A stretch of DNA of 64,000 nt from Pontibacter sp. HSC-36F09 (GCF_024171605.1 NZ_JALKAA010000008.1:1-64000); one strand, 5' to 3'. Counted from the first letter of the stretch, positions 7,878 to 16,225 are shown. Notes: generated from the letters alone by a model not told the origin. Made by a program: numbers and translations.

Positions 7878-8801
7878 TTAAGACAATACTGTGTCAAAAG
7901 CCACCAGGTTCACAAACTGCTGCACGCGGCTGTCGATTTCCTGCTGATCTAATTTCTTCAGTCTTTCAGTGCCAAATTTTTCTACGCAGAACGATGCCAT
8001 GGCTGAACCGTGGATGATCGCACGCTTCATATTCTCGAAACTGATGTCGCCTGTGGCGGCAATGTAGCCGATGAAACCACCTGCAAACGTGTCGCCGGCG
8101 CCGGTTGGGTCGAACACTTCCTCGAGCGGCAGGGCTGGCGCAAAGAATACTTTTTCTTCGTGGAACAACAGGGCGCCGTGTTCTCCTTTTTTGATGATCA
8201 GGAATTTCGGTCCCATCGCCATGATTTTGCGGGCAGCTTTTACCAAAGAATACTCGCCGCTCAGCTGGCGCGCTTCTTCGTCGTTGATCGACAGCACGTC
8301 TACCATACCGATAGTTTTCTGAAGCTCTTCCATGGCATTGTCCATCCAGAAGTTCATGGTGTCCATCACGATCAGCTTCGGACGGTTGGTGAGGCGCTCC
8401 AGTACCGTGCGCTGTACCTGTGGCGCCAGGTTGCCCAGCATTAGGTACTCGCAGTTCTGGTAGCTCTCAGGTATAATCGGATCGAAATCACCCAGCACGT
8501 TTAGTTCAGTTACGAGCGTTTCGCGGCTGTTCATGTCGTTGAAGTAGCGGCCAGACCAGAAGAAAGACCTCTCGTTCTCCTTTACCTGCACGCCTTCGGT
8601 GCTGATGTTGCGCTGGTGCATCAGGCTGATGTGGTCCTGATCAAAATCTCCACCTACTACCGATACCACATTCACGGGCTTCACAAAATAAGAAGCCGAC
8701 AGTGAAATATAAGTGGCAGCACCGCCCACGATCTTGTCTGTTTTTCCGAAAGGAGTTTCCAGCGCGTCAAACGCCATCGAACCTACTACTACTAAGCTCA
8801 T
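7878..8801 (-). CDS. PfkB family carbohydrate (ribokinase-type) kinase
   Basis: A 307-residue sugar or nucleoside kinase. N-terminal glycine motif IVGGAATYISLSASY (about 24-38) and the C-terminal PfkB signature DPTGAGDTFAGGF (about 232-244), in which the aspartate of GAGD is the catalytic base and the glycines form the anion hole. The substrate is not evident; similar Bacteroidota proteins are annotated as ribokinase or adenosine-kinase-like. ATG at 8801. It is a single-gene unit on the minus strand between tRNA-His and a small orphan gene, with its own terminator. Confidence 0.85.
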   Translation of the reverse strand: MSLVVVGSMAFDALETPFGKTDKIVGGAATYISLSASYFVKPVNVVSVVGGDFDQDHISLMHQRNISTEGVQVKENERSFFWSGRYFNDMNSRETLVTELNVLGDFDPIIPESYQNCEYLMLGNLAPQVQRTVLERLTNRPKLIVMDTMNFWMDNAMEELQKTIGMVDVLSINDEEARQLSGEYSLVKAARKIMAMGPKFLIIKKGEHGALLFHEEKVFFAPALPLEEVFDPTGAGDTFAGGFIGYIAATGDISFENMKRAIIHGSAMASFCVEKFGTERLKKLDQQEIDSRVQQFVNLVAFDTVLS

Positions 8802-8903
8802 ATTGCTGATTTTTGAATGAGTGATTTTTGAATGAGTGAATGGTTTCAGTTGATAATTGACACCATCAAGCTAACCATACAGCAATTTAATCATTAAAAT
8901 AAA

Positions 8904-8937
8904 TAAAAAAAGCCCCTGAAGGTTTGCTTCAAGGGCT
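8904..8937 (-). terminator. intrinsic terminator of tRNA-His
   Basis: AAGCCCcTGAAG (8910-8921) pairs with CTTCAaGGGCTT (8927-8938). On the minus strand a run of seven T follows the stem. The hairpin begins within a base of the encoded CCA, so the tRNA transcript ends almost immediately. Confidence 0.8.
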
Positions 8938-9015
8938 TGGGGTGGAAGATGGGTCTCGAACCCACGACCCCCAGAATCACAATCTGGTGCTCTAACCAAC
9001 TGAGCTACAACCACC
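8938..9015 (-). tRNA. tRNA-His (anticodon GTG)
   Basis: The minus strand folds into a cloverleaf: extra 5' G (position -1) opposite C73, D-arm TAGCTCAGTTGGTTAGAGC, anticodon arm CCAGA-TTGTGAT-TCTGG with GTG, and T-arm GTGGG-TTCGAGA-CCCAT. CCA is encoded (8940-8938). The G-1:C73 pair is the histidine identity element. The acceptor stem as written has two adjacent U-U oppositions (pairs 5-68 and 6-67); I believe relatives share this. Confidence 0.95.
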
Positions 9016-9163
9016 GTGTCTCGTTTGAGAATGCAAATATACGTCTCGTTTTCTTATTTACAATACGCAGAAGGCATTTTTTCTAAAAACTTTGTAATCC
9101 TTCATAACCCTAAAAGGTAATCAACTCGCTATAAAGGCATTAATCAGCAACAGTAACAATTCC

Positions 9164-9241
9164 TGTCATTTCGACCCCCAGGGAGAAATCTGATAACTTA
9201 ACAGGTATAGATTCAGATCTCTCCCATCGTCGGGATGACAG
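9164..9241. repeat. about 78-bp imperfect palindrome of a Bacteroidota intergenic repeat type
   Basis: The ends are inverted: TGTCATTTCGAC at the left and GTCGGGATGACA at the right, with a second inverted block AGAAATCTGA versus TCAGATCTCT inside. This style of element, with flanking GTCATttCGAC and a central GAGAAATCT, is one I have seen scattered between genes in Bacteroidota genomes. It carries one octamer copy (9203-9210) exactly in its loop. It encodes nothing. Only one copy lies in this window. Confidence 0.6.
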
Positions 9242-9258
9242 TTTAAAGTTTCAGGTCC

Positions 9259-9627
9259 TTATTTACTCAATTTCGTACCGCACCAGGGGCAGTAATTGAT
9301 CACTACCATGGTGGCGCTTCCATTGTGAACAGGTATACCATAAAAACCTTCATCCCATTTGTTGATGATTACCTCCGGATCATCATACTTGATATCCCCT
9401 TCCGAATCCAGGCTTTCGTATACCTTGTCGGCCATCATCAGGCAGCAGTAGTTCTGGGAGTCGAAGCCTTTACTTCTCAGCTTTTCGACAATCGCCCAGT
9501 TGTAGCACGCTTCATTTTCGTGAATGGCCGCTTCGTAAGCCTCATACTCCTCCGATTGCAACACTTCCTCAGGCAGTTCTTTTCCGAAAAAGCGGGTATG
9601 CAGTTCTTTGAATCGCTCTAATTCCAT
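9259..9627 (-). CDS. small acidic protein with C-terminal CPWCG motif
   Basis: A 122-residue cytosolic, acidic protein. It ends NYCPWCGTKLSK, a CxxC zinc-knuckle-like motif, and carries YCCLMMADKVYES (about 72-84). The pair of features resembles a family I think is called DUF6980, but I am not sure. Its start codon is separated from the dihydroorotase stop by only 9 bp, and those bases are a copy of the dispersed octamer, so the two genes are probably co-transcribed. No catalytic motif is apparent. Confidence 0.65.
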   Translation of the reverse strand: MELERFKELHTRFFGKELPEEVLQSEEYEAYEAAIHENEACYNWAIVEKLRSKGFDSQNYCCLMMADKVYESLDSEGDIKYDDPEVIINKWDEGFYGIPVHNGSATMVVINYCPWCGTKLSK

Positions 9628-9636
9628 GGCTATACC

Positions 9637-10971
9637 TTAGCGGTCAAACAACAGTCGCTCGCCTTTTTTGCTTTCGTCAAAGGCGCCATTGGCAAAAGCG
9701 AGGTGGCCGGAAACGAAGGTATGGGTAATCGTGCTGTTGAAGGTATGGCCCTCGAAAGGCGACCAGTTGCACTTGTAGTAAGTGTTCTCTTTGGTAACGG
9801 TATAAGGCTTATTCAGATCCACCAGCACGAGGTCAGCCCAGTAGCCTTCGCGTATGTAGCCGCGCTCGCGCACGTTGAAAAGGATGGCCGGCGCATGTGC
9901 CATTTTCTCCACCACTTTCTCTATCGTCAGTTTGCCCTGCTTCACGAACTCGAGCATCATCTGCACCGAGTGCTGCACCAGCGGCACACCGCTTGGCGCC
10001 TGCTTGTACTTGCCCTGCTTCTCTTCCCAGGTATGCGGGGCGTGGTCGGTGGCAATTACGTCGAGTTTATCTTCAAGTAAACCTTGCAGCAGGCCTTTTT
10101 TGTGCCGATGCTCCTTTACAGCCGGGTTACATTTGATCAGGGTGCCGTATGTATCGTAGTCTTCTTTGTCGAACCAGAGGTGGTGCACGCATACCTCGGC
10201 GGTGATACGCTTCTGCTCGAGCGGAATATCATTGCGGAAAAGCTTCAGTTCTTCTTCCGTGGAAATGTGCAGAATGTGCAGGCGGGTGTTGTGCTTCTCG
10301 GCCAGCTTCACCGCCAGAAAGGAAGACTTGAAACAGGCCGTCTCGTTGCGGATCTCCGGGTGGCACTTGATAGGTATATCTTCTCCGTACTTCTCTTCAT
10401 AGATTGCCATGTTGTCGCGGATGGTTTGCTCATCCTCGCAGTGCACGGCAATCGGCAGCCTGGCCTTAGCAAAAATCTGCTCCAGCGTTTCTTCGTTATC
10501 CACGAGCATGTTCCCCGTGGAAGAACCCATGAAGATCTTGATGCCGCAAACGGTGTTAGGGTTGGTGAGCAGCACCTCGGCGAGGTTGTCGTTGGTGGCG
10601 CCCATGTAGAAGGAGTAGTTCGCCAGCGAGGTTTCGGCCGCGATCTTATACTTATCCTCCAGCAGCTCCTGCGTTACGGTATTGGGGACCGTGTTGGGCA
10701 TCTCCATAAACGAAGTCGTGCCGCCTGCCACAGCCGCTCTTGCTTCAGTCTCGATGCTGGCTTTGCGCGTAAGTCCCGGCTCGCGGAAGTGTACCTGGTC
10801 GTCGATAGCACCGGGCAACAGGTATAGGTCGGTAGCGTCGATGGTCTGGTCAGCTTCGGTGGCTATACCTTGCCCGATTTGGGCGATACGTCCTTCTTTC
10901 ACCAGCACATCGGCGGTGGTAGTGCTTCCTTCGTTTACAAGCTGTGCGTTCTTTATCAGGATAGATTTCAT
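9637..10971 (-). CDS. pyrC: dihydroorotase (Bacteroidota type)
   Basis: Catalyses the reversible cyclisation of carbamoyl aspartate to dihydroorotate in pyrimidine synthesis; 444 residues from the ATG at 10971 (the frame extends 11 codons upstream without a better start). Metal-site features: DDQVHFREPGLTRKA (about 54-68), the lysine of GIKIFMGSSTGNMLV, His in VHCEDEQ, LHILHISTEEE and the aspartate of ATDHAPHTWEEKQ. The usual HxH of amidohydrolases reads QVH here; as I recall, other Bacteroidota dihydroorotases share this form, so it is not by itself a sign of inactivity. The salvage gene upp lies about 4.4 kb away. Confidence 0.9.
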   Translation of the reverse strand: MKSILIKNAQLVNEGSTTTADVLVKEGRIAQIGQGIATEADQTIDATDLYLLPGAIDDQVHFREPGLTRKASIETEARAAVAGGTTSFMEMPNTVPNTVTQELLEDKYKIAAETSLANYSFYMGATNDNLAEVLLTNPNTVCGIKIFMGSSTGNMLVDNEETLEQIFAKARLPIAVHCEDEQTIRDNMAIYEEKYGEDIPIKCHPEIRNETACFKSSFLAVKLAEKHNTRLHILHISTEEELKLFRNDIPLEQKRITAEVCVHHLWFDKEDYDTYGTLIKCNPAVKEHRHKKGLLQGLLEDKLDVIATDHAPHTWEEKQGKYKQAPSGVPLVQHSVQMMLEFVKQGKLTIEKVVEKMAHAPAILFNVRERGYIREGYWADLVLVDLNKPYTVTKENTYYKCNWSPFEGHTFNSTITHTFVSGHLAFANGAFDESKKGERLLFDR

Positions 10972-11073
10972 GCTGCTAAGGTATGTGCTCAACAAAGTTA
11001 ACACACATTAGCGTAGATTCCTGCACAAAAAGGCCTTGATTGCTATACCTTAAATGAAAAGCTATAACTGCCG

Positions 11074-12306
11074 CTATTCGGGCTGCATCAGTTTGCCGAT
11101 GAAGAGAATGGCACCCGAGGATTTTTCCCGGATCATGAAAACGAAAGGCCGGTCGATGCGCACAGAGGGCGGCAATGAGGTGAGCATTATACCGGTGGAG
11201 GTGGCCGCTGCTGCTTCCGTACCTTCTTCGTTCACTTCTACAAAAGTCTTGTGCTTTACTTCGGAGATCGCCAGGTTAGCACCGCCTTCTACCATCCGGC
11301 TAAAGTTGGCTCCACCATTAAAAGCAACGCCCATACCTAGCTGGCTCAGCATGTCTTTCAACTCTTTGCTGTACTCTAGTTTGAACTTGGGCATGTAGAG
11401 CTCGTAAGTCGTTTCTTTCGCATCTGCCAATAAAGTTGCCAGTCGGGCCGCATCGAGTTCCTGCACCACATCCTGCACCGTGCGGTCACGGCCGGGCACC
11501 AGAATCGTCATACTGTATTGCCGGTTGCCGTAGGGCAGGTCGATCAGTTGCAGGCGGTCATCCTGGTAGTGCAGGTACTTGCCGTCTTTCATCGCCATAA
11601 AGTCATGCGTAATAGTACTGCCGTTCTCCAGTTGGAAAGGGCCCGGTTGGGTCAGCTTTTTATCGAAAGGAAAGGTCCAGGTGCCTTTAAAGTAAATGGC
11701 GTTAATCAGGAACAGGATATGCTCGCGCCGCACATCGTCCACGATCGTTTCAATTTTGCCGTTGGTTTTGCTCTTCACCCAGTTGTTCATCTGGTCTTTG
11801 GCGGCCGGAGAGGAAAAATCGAGCCCTTGTACCGTCGCGTCGTAGTAGGTTTGATTTGTTTTGATGAAAGGTGCCTGCAATTTATACTCGTTGCTGTGCC
11901 ACATGGAGTTGGCAGAAGTGAATACCACCTGCTTGTCTATACCTTTCAGCAAGGCGTCGAGGTCCCTGAAAGATTTGTTGATCTCTTCGTCGGTTGGCAG
12001 TGTAAAGCCCAGTGCTTTGCGCATGGCTTCTTTGGTTTCGCCATCAGCCCCGTTGTAGGCCATTCCCAGCGACATGCTGATGCTCAATGGAGAGATGAAA
12101 ACGTTCTCCGGCCCTTCTGCCTCACTCAATTGCGCAAAAGCCCGGAAAGCAAAATCGTTGGAGCTCGCCACTGTCTTTTCTTCCTGTGCCGTTAGCGGAC
12201 GGGTGTTAGGCGAGTTATCTGCCAGCTCTTTTTTACAACCTGAAAACAAACTCACCGCCACAAGGGCTATACCTGAGAGAAACACACTTTTGCTCATGAG
12301 AAACAT
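11074..12306 (-). CDS. serpin family lipoprotein
   Basis: A serine or cysteine protease inhibitor with the full serpin fold (about 410 residues from the ATG at 12306). The N-terminus has a lipoprotein signal peptide with lipobox LFSGC (about residues 18-22), so it should be anchored in a periplasmic or outer membrane face. The hinge and reactive-centre loop region is EVNEEGTEAAAATSTGIML near the C-terminus, with the small-residue hinge expected of an inhibitory serpin; the C-terminal signature DRPFVFMIRE follows. A downstream ATG at 12297 is also possible. Bacterial serpins are sporadic and often thought to arrive by transfer or to protect against host or self proteases. Confidence 0.9.
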   Translation of the reverse strand: MFLMSKSVFLSGIALVAVSLFSGCKKELADNSPNTRPLTAQEEKTVASSNDFAFRAFAQLSEAEGPENVFISPLSISMSLGMAYNGADGETKEAMRKALGFTLPTDEEINKSFRDLDALLKGIDKQVVFTSANSMWHSNEYKLQAPFIKTNQTYYDATVQGLDFSSPAAKDQMNNWVKSKTNGKIETIVDDVRREHILFLINAIYFKGTWTFPFDKKLTQPGPFQLENGSTITHDFMAMKDGKYLHYQDDRLQLIDLPYGNRQYSMTILVPGRDRTVQDVVQELDAARLATLLADAKETTYELYMPKFKLEYSKELKDMLSQLGMGVAFNGGANFSRMVEGGANLAISEVKHKTFVEVNEEGTEAAAATSTGIMLTSLPPSVRIDRPFVFMIREKSSGAILFIGKLMQPE

Positions 12307-12430
12307 TGGGGTAAAATAAAGTTCTATACCTGAAAGACCCGGATTGTACCGGGATGGTTGCAAACCGAGGTTAGCAATAAGCTATATAAGTTCTGCTTAG
12401 CTACAGGTATAGGTATGGTCTGAAGAACTT

Positions 12431-12649
12431 TTAAACATATAGATGCTTGGCACACGCCACACAAATACTAAGTTCATTTATTTCTAAAGGTTGATATAGT
12501 TCCCGAATATTCTCTGCCAGGAACCCAGGTTGAATTTTAGCTGGAAGATTTGGCTTGTACCCTATTGTTTGGCATATTATACACTGATTGAGCCATTTTT
12601 TAACTTCGGGATACTGCTTTGAATAAAGTTCTTTCTCTCGACCTTTCAT
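12431..12649 (-). CDS. small protein with two CxxC pairs, unknown function
   Basis: A 72-residue basic protein, MKGREKELYSKQYPEVKK at the start, with paired cysteines CIIC (about 23-26) and CVAC (about 63-66), which could form one zinc site. I do not recognise the family. The region from about 12431 to 12865 is visibly richer in A+T than its neighbours and contains no octamer, so this gene and the next may be later arrivals. It lies 24 bp downstream of the next gene, same strand. Confidence 0.5.
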   Translation of the reverse strand: MKGREKELYSKQYPEVKKWLNQCIICQTIGYKPNLPAKIQPGFLAENIRELYQPLEINELSICVACAKHLYV

Positions 12650-12673
12650 TAATTCATAACCTAATAATGTATT

Positions 12674-12865
12674 TCATGCTTGTTTAACAACTCTACAAAC
12701 TCTCTGAAGTCTTGGCTCAGCATCTTTTATAGTAAAACGTATATATTGATTACGTAGGATTTCAATTGCCGCTAATCTCTCTTCCGGCGTTTTAGTCAGC
12801 CAATAAGCGTAATCTGACTGCTGCTCCTTTAATCCTACTTTCCTAACGACCTTTTCCATCATCAA
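12674..12865 (-). CDS. small protein of unknown function, toxin-antitoxin-neighbour type
   Basis: A 63-residue basic protein: DYAYWLTKTPEERLAAIEIL (about 18-37) followed by PRLQRVCRVVKQA at the C-terminus. Short proteins with this pair of motifs (TPEERLAA...LRNQY and LQRV..VVK) are, as far as I recall, common next to nucleotidyltransferase-like genes of presumed toxin-antitoxin loci. No such partner is present here, only another small orphan, so this could be a remnant. Three consecutive ATG codons make the exact start uncertain by 1-2 codons. Confidence 0.5.
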   Translation of the reverse strand: MMMEKVVRKVGLKEQQSDYAYWLTKTPEERLAAIEILRNQYIRFTIKDAEPRLQRVCRVVKQA

Positions 12866-12940
12866 AGCATATTTTAATACAATATACGTATAATCGCCCG
12901 CTTGTCAGCATACCTTTATCCCGCTCCCGCAAATTTCCCG

Positions 12941-12948
12941 TACCTTTG
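12941..12948 (+). promoter_or_regulatory. -7 promoter box of the DEAD-box helicase gene
   Basis: TACCTTTG followed by CATATTAAC matches the Bacteroidota -7 consensus TAnnTTTG. It lies inside the longest open frame of the helicase gene and 32 bp before the ATG at 12980, which fixes that ATG as the start. No good TTG -33 element is visible at the right spacing. Confidence 0.6.
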
Positions 12949-12979
12949 CATATTAACACCAAACACAAGTACCACAAAC

Positions 12980-14320
12980 ATGGCTGAAGAAGCGGAGAAA
13001 GAAATAAGCACGTTCGAGGATTTTAAGCTGAACCGACAGCTGCTCAACGCCATTGAGGAGGCCGGTTACGAGAAGCCGACACCTATCCAGCTCAAAGCTA
13101 TACCTGTGATCATGGGCGGGCACGATGTGATGGGCATCGCCCAGACTGGCACGGGTAAAACAGCGGCCTTTCTGCTGCCAATCCTCATGAAAGTGAAGTA
13201 TGCCCAGGGCACCAACCCGCGCGCCATCATCCTGGCTCCCACCCGCGAACTGGCCATGCAGATCGAGGAGCACATTACCTTGCTGGCGAAGTATACCGAC
13301 CTGCGTCATACTGTTATCTACGGCGGACTAGGACCCAAAACACAGATCGAGATCCTCAGCAAAGGCATCGATATACTGGTAGCCACACCCAAACGCCTGA
13401 TGGAGCTATACCTGAAAGGCGACCTTATATTAAAAGAAGTGAAGACGCTGGTGCTGGATGAGGCCGACAAGATGATGGACATGGGTTTTATGCCGCAGAT
13501 CCGTCAGCTGCTGGAAGTGTTGCCACGCAAGCGCCAGAACCTGCTCTTCTCGGCCACCATGCACCCCAAGGTGGTAGAATTATCGGAGGAGTTTCTGGAG
13601 TTCCCCACCCGCATTGAGGTCACGCCGCAGGCTACGCCGGTAGAGACGGTGAGTCAGGTGCTGTACCAGGTGCCGAACCTGCGCACCAAGATCGCGATGC
13701 TCGAGCATATTATTCGCGACAAGGAAACATTCAACCGCGTGATCATCTTTACCCGAAGCAAGAAAAACGCTGAGAACGTGGCCAAATTTCTGGAGCGTCG
13801 CGAGTACGGCGAAGTACGTGCCATTCACGGTAACAAAGGACAGAATACCCGCATCAACTCCATGGAAGCTTTTAAAGGCGGTGAAGTTCGCTTTCTGGTT
13901 GCCACGGACGTCGCCTCCAGAGGTATAGATGTGACCATGGTGAGTCATGTGATCAATTTCGATGTGCCGTTTGTGTACGAGGATTATGTGCACCGTATTG
14001 GTCGTACGGGTCGTGCCGAGAATGTGGGAGCAGCCATTACTTTTGCGAACCCAGCCGAGATGTACCACATCCGTAAGATTGAGAAGCTGATCAGGATGCA
14101 GATACCGGAGGAGCCGATGCCAGCGGAAGTAAAAATTCACGACATCACTTTCGAGGAGCAGCAGGCCATTGCCCGCGACATCGACCACCAGAAGCGCAGC
14201 GAGAACCCGGACTTCAAAGGTGCCTTCCACGAAAAGAAAGCTATACCTAAGAAGCGACCAGAGAGCAAACGCGACCCGAGAGCCTCATTCTGGCAAAAGA
14301 CAAAAAAGAAGAAAAAATAA
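12980..14320 (+). CDS. DEAD-box ATP-dependent RNA helicase
   Basis: A 446-residue RNA helicase of the RhlE/CsdA type, remodelling structured RNA in ribosome assembly or mRNA decay. Visible motifs in order: Q-motif (PTPIQLKAIP), Walker A AQTGTGKTAAFLLP, PTRELAMQ, VLDEADKMMDMGF, LFSATMHPKV, then domain 2 with IIFTRSKKNAE, RFLVATDVASRGIDV and YVHRIGRTGR. The tail is basic (ending QKTKKKKK), as in many cold-shock helicases. The frame is open 26 codons further upstream, but a promoter box at 12941 places transcription start after those codons. Confidence 0.95.
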   Translation: MAEEAEKEISTFEDFKLNRQLLNAIEEAGYEKPTPIQLKAIPVIMGGHDVMGIAQTGTGKTAAFLLPILMKVKYAQGTNPRAIILAPTRELAMQIEEHITLLAKYTDLRHTVIYGGLGPKTQIEILSKGIDILVATPKRLMELYLKGDLILKEVKTLVLDEADKMMDMGFMPQIRQLLEVLPRKRQNLLFSATMHPKVVELSEEFLEFPTRIEVTPQATPVETVSQVLYQVPNLRTKIAMLEHIIRDKETFNRVIIFTRSKKNAENVAKFLERREYGEVRAIHGNKGQNTRINSMEAFKGGEVRFLVATDVASRGIDVTMVSHVINFDVPFVYEDYVHRIGRTGRAENVGAAITFANPAEMYHIRKIEKLIRMQIPEEPMPAEVKIHDITFEEQQAIARDIDHQKRSENPDFKGAFHEKKAIPKKRPESKRDPRASFWQKTKKKKK

Positions 14321-14327
14321 GTGAGAG

Positions 14328-14356
14328 CACCCTGTCCGATATGGCGGGGTGTTTTT
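14328..14356 (+). terminator. intrinsic terminator of the helicase gene
   Basis: CACCC (14328-14332) pairs with GGGTG (14347-14351), followed by TTTTTGTTT. It starts 8 bp after the stop codon and reaches the 3' end of the convergent membrane-protein gene. Confidence 0.6.
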
Positions 14357-14358
14357 GT

Positions 14359-14811
14359 TTACAGGTATAGCAGCGCTACTTCCCGGAAGCGGTAAACGAG
14401 GAAGGTCAGGATGAAACCCCACACGATACCACTGCAGAGCATGTATATCAGGATTTGACGGCGGGGCACGCCAAACACAGCGGCTATCATGGTACCAGCT
14501 ATCGGTGTCAGAAAAAGCGGTGTGAAGAAGGCAACGCCCAGTATCCCGAAATTATGCCAAATTCGGATAATGAAGCGCGTCTTGGTACCAAATACGGGCT
14601 TTTTGGCCTTACGCCGGTATGCTGAGTACCACCGGGAGGCAGCGCGCCCTATAACGGAAAACACAAATACGCTCGTCATCATGCCGGCGATCGTCAGAGA
14701 CACCGTTTCTAAATAGGATAGCCCCAGCGACATACCCGTTAGGGGCCCGCCTATGAATTTCACCATGCTGACCAGGTATACTGACGCGTATTTGAGAAGT
14801 TCCGCTACCAC
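14359..14811 (-). CDS. small integral membrane protein
   Basis: A 150-residue protein with about four hydrophobic segments (about 10-35, 37-57, 88-110 and 122-145) separated by a basic loop (RWYSAYRRKAKKPVFGTK). The layout and the glycine-rich segment HNFGILGVAFFTPLFLTPIAG are like the small multidrug-export / DedA-like group, but I cannot assign a substrate. Its stop lies just after the helicase terminator. The octamer at 14363-14370 encodes the final LLYL. Confidence 0.7.
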   Translation of the reverse strand: MVAELLKYASVYLVSMVKFIGGPLTGMSLGLSYLETVSLTIAGMMTSVFVFSVIGRAASRWYSAYRRKAKKPVFGTKTRFIIRIWHNFGILGVAFFTPLFLTPIAGTMIAAVFGVPRRQILIYMLCSGIVWGFILTFLVYRFREVALLYL

Positions 14812-14888
14812 TCTACTGCTTTAAAAGGGATGTGCTCTGGTTGTTTTTACCTGACTGATGCGTATCCAGCATGTTATGAACGATGGTT

Positions 14889-15332
14889 CTAAGCGTTTAA
14901 TTTCATCTTCATCTGATACAGGTCGATGCCTTGCGCCCAGAAATCCTTTTCTATTTTCTCCAGCTCAAAGCTCAGCTTTTGGTAGAACGGATATACAAAC
15001 TGACTCGTCCGTACCTGCAGCCATTGCATACCGGGCTTTTCCTTCAGCTTAGAAATACGAAACAAGGCCAACTCCCGGCCTATACCTTTGCCCTGAAACG
15101 CAGGATGAACCAGATCCCAGGACAGCCTGGCCCAGGTATAGCCATCGAAATAATTAATACCGCCCGCACCGACTACCTGCCCCTCCCGCTCTACCACAAA
15201 GTAATCTTCGCGGCGCTCCTGCAGGTATAGTATAAAGTCGGCTTCTTCGTCGGGTGCAAAGTAGGTTGGCGTGTTGAGCCGCAGAATCTGTAGCAGCGCC
15301 TCCTGGTCAGCTGGGGTATAAAGCCTGATCAT
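14889..15332 (-). CDS. GNAT family N-acetyltransferase
   Basis: A 147-residue acetyl-CoA-dependent acetyltransferase. The acetyl-CoA-binding motif A is VHPAFQGKGIGRELALFRI (about 76-94, the R/Q-x-x-G-x-G/A pattern), preceded by the beta-4 strand VVEREGQVVGAGGINYF. The substrate is unknown. It lies 15 bp downstream of upp on the same strand, so the two are probably co-transcribed. Three octamer copies fall in or next to the gene. Confidence 0.85.
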   Translation of the reverse strand: MIRLYTPADQEALLQILRLNTPTYFAPDEEADFILYLQERREDYFVVEREGQVVGAGGINYFDGYTWARLSWDLVHPAFQGKGIGRELALFRISKLKEKPGMQWLQVRTSQFVYPFYQKLSFELEKIEKDFWAQGIDLYQMKMKLNA

Positions 15333-15347
15333 AATTGGCAGGTATGG

Positions 15348-16004
15348 CTATACCTTCGGACCGAAAGCCAGGTCGCCGGCATCGCCGAGACCGGGCACGA
15401 TGTAGAAATTCTCATTCAGGCTTTCGTCCATAGCCCCAAGCCAGATGTGTGCTTCCGGCACTTCCTGCTGCACATACGCTATACCTTCCGGCGAGGCAAT
15501 GGCAGCGGCAAAATGAACCTGCACCGGTTTGCCGTGGCGCAGCATCCCTTTGTAAGACTTGACAAGCGAGCGACCAGTAGCCAGCATCGGGTCCGCCAGG
15601 ATCAGAATTTTGTCGTGCAGGTCGGTCGAGGCCAGATATTCCATGTTGATCTGCAGTTCCGTGTTCTGCTCCTCCACCCGGTAGGCTCCCACAAACGTAC
15701 TGTAGGCTTTATCAAAATAGTTGAGCATACCGTTGTAGAGCGGCAATCCGGCCCTTAAGATAGTAGCCAGCACTGGTTGTGCCGTCAGCAATTGTGTCTG
15801 GGTAGTCGACAGTGGTGTCACGATGTTGCGGGTTTCGTAAGGCAGCGTTTTGGAAATTTCGTAGGCCAGCAGCTCGCCCAGTCGCTCCAGGTTGCGGCGG
15901 AAACGCAGGCTGTCATGCTGCACCGACACGTCGCGCAGTTCGGCTACAAAATGGTTGGCAAGCGATGGGGTTGCGGTGAGGATATGCAGGTTATCGTTTT
16001 GCAT
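15348..16004 (-). CDS. upp: uracil phosphoribosyltransferase
   Basis: Salvages uracil to UMP using PRPP; 218 residues, normal length. The PRPP-binding loop is ILADPMLATGRSLVKSY (about 135-151), and the uracil-binding C-terminus is GLGDAGDLAFGPKV. The final codons AAG GTA TAG overlap a copy of the dispersed octamer AGGTATAG, which therefore provides the stop codon. Upstream, the 220 bp to the divergent Wzi-like gene hold two more octamer copies. Confidence 0.95.
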   Translation of the reverse strand: MQNDNLHILTATPSLANHFVAELRDVSVQHDSLRFRRNLERLGELLAYEISKTLPYETRNIVTPLSTTQTQLLTAQPVLATILRAGLPLYNGMLNYFDKAYSTFVGAYRVEEQNTELQINMEYLASTDLHDKILILADPMLATGRSLVKSYKGMLRHGKPVQVHFAAAIASPEGIAYVQQEVPEAHIWLGAMDESLNENFYIVPGLGDAGDLAFGPKV

Positions 16005-16091
16005 GGCTATGGCTGATTTGATAGGCTAAAGATACAGTCTTTCGGTCGTGTGGCAATCTCTGAGGATCAAAAACGTTAAACCGGTCAAGTG

Positions 16092-16120
16092 CTATACCTG
16101 TATAAGGCTGAGCTATACCT
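16092..16120 (+). repeat. two direct copies of the octamer between upp and the Wzi-like gene
   Basis: GCTATACCTG occurs at 16091-16100 and again at 16112-16121, same orientation, starts 21 bp apart (two helical turns). No gene or promoter element is apparent at this point in the divergent intergenic region. Confidence 0.7.
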
Positions 16121-16225
16121 GCTTTCGTCGGTCGGCATCATGCAATTTCATGTGTTTTTGTTAATATTGTAACTTCTAAATAAGTACCTTACAAATCGCT
16201 TTCCCCTGATTAGAACTTTCTTCCT

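Noticed and set aside
8938-9015. tRNA-His as pseudogene because of two U-U oppositions in the acceptor stem
   Set aside because: All arms, the anticodon, G-1:C73 and the encoded CCA are intact with a strong terminator behind; such mismatches occur in related tRNAs as far as I recall.
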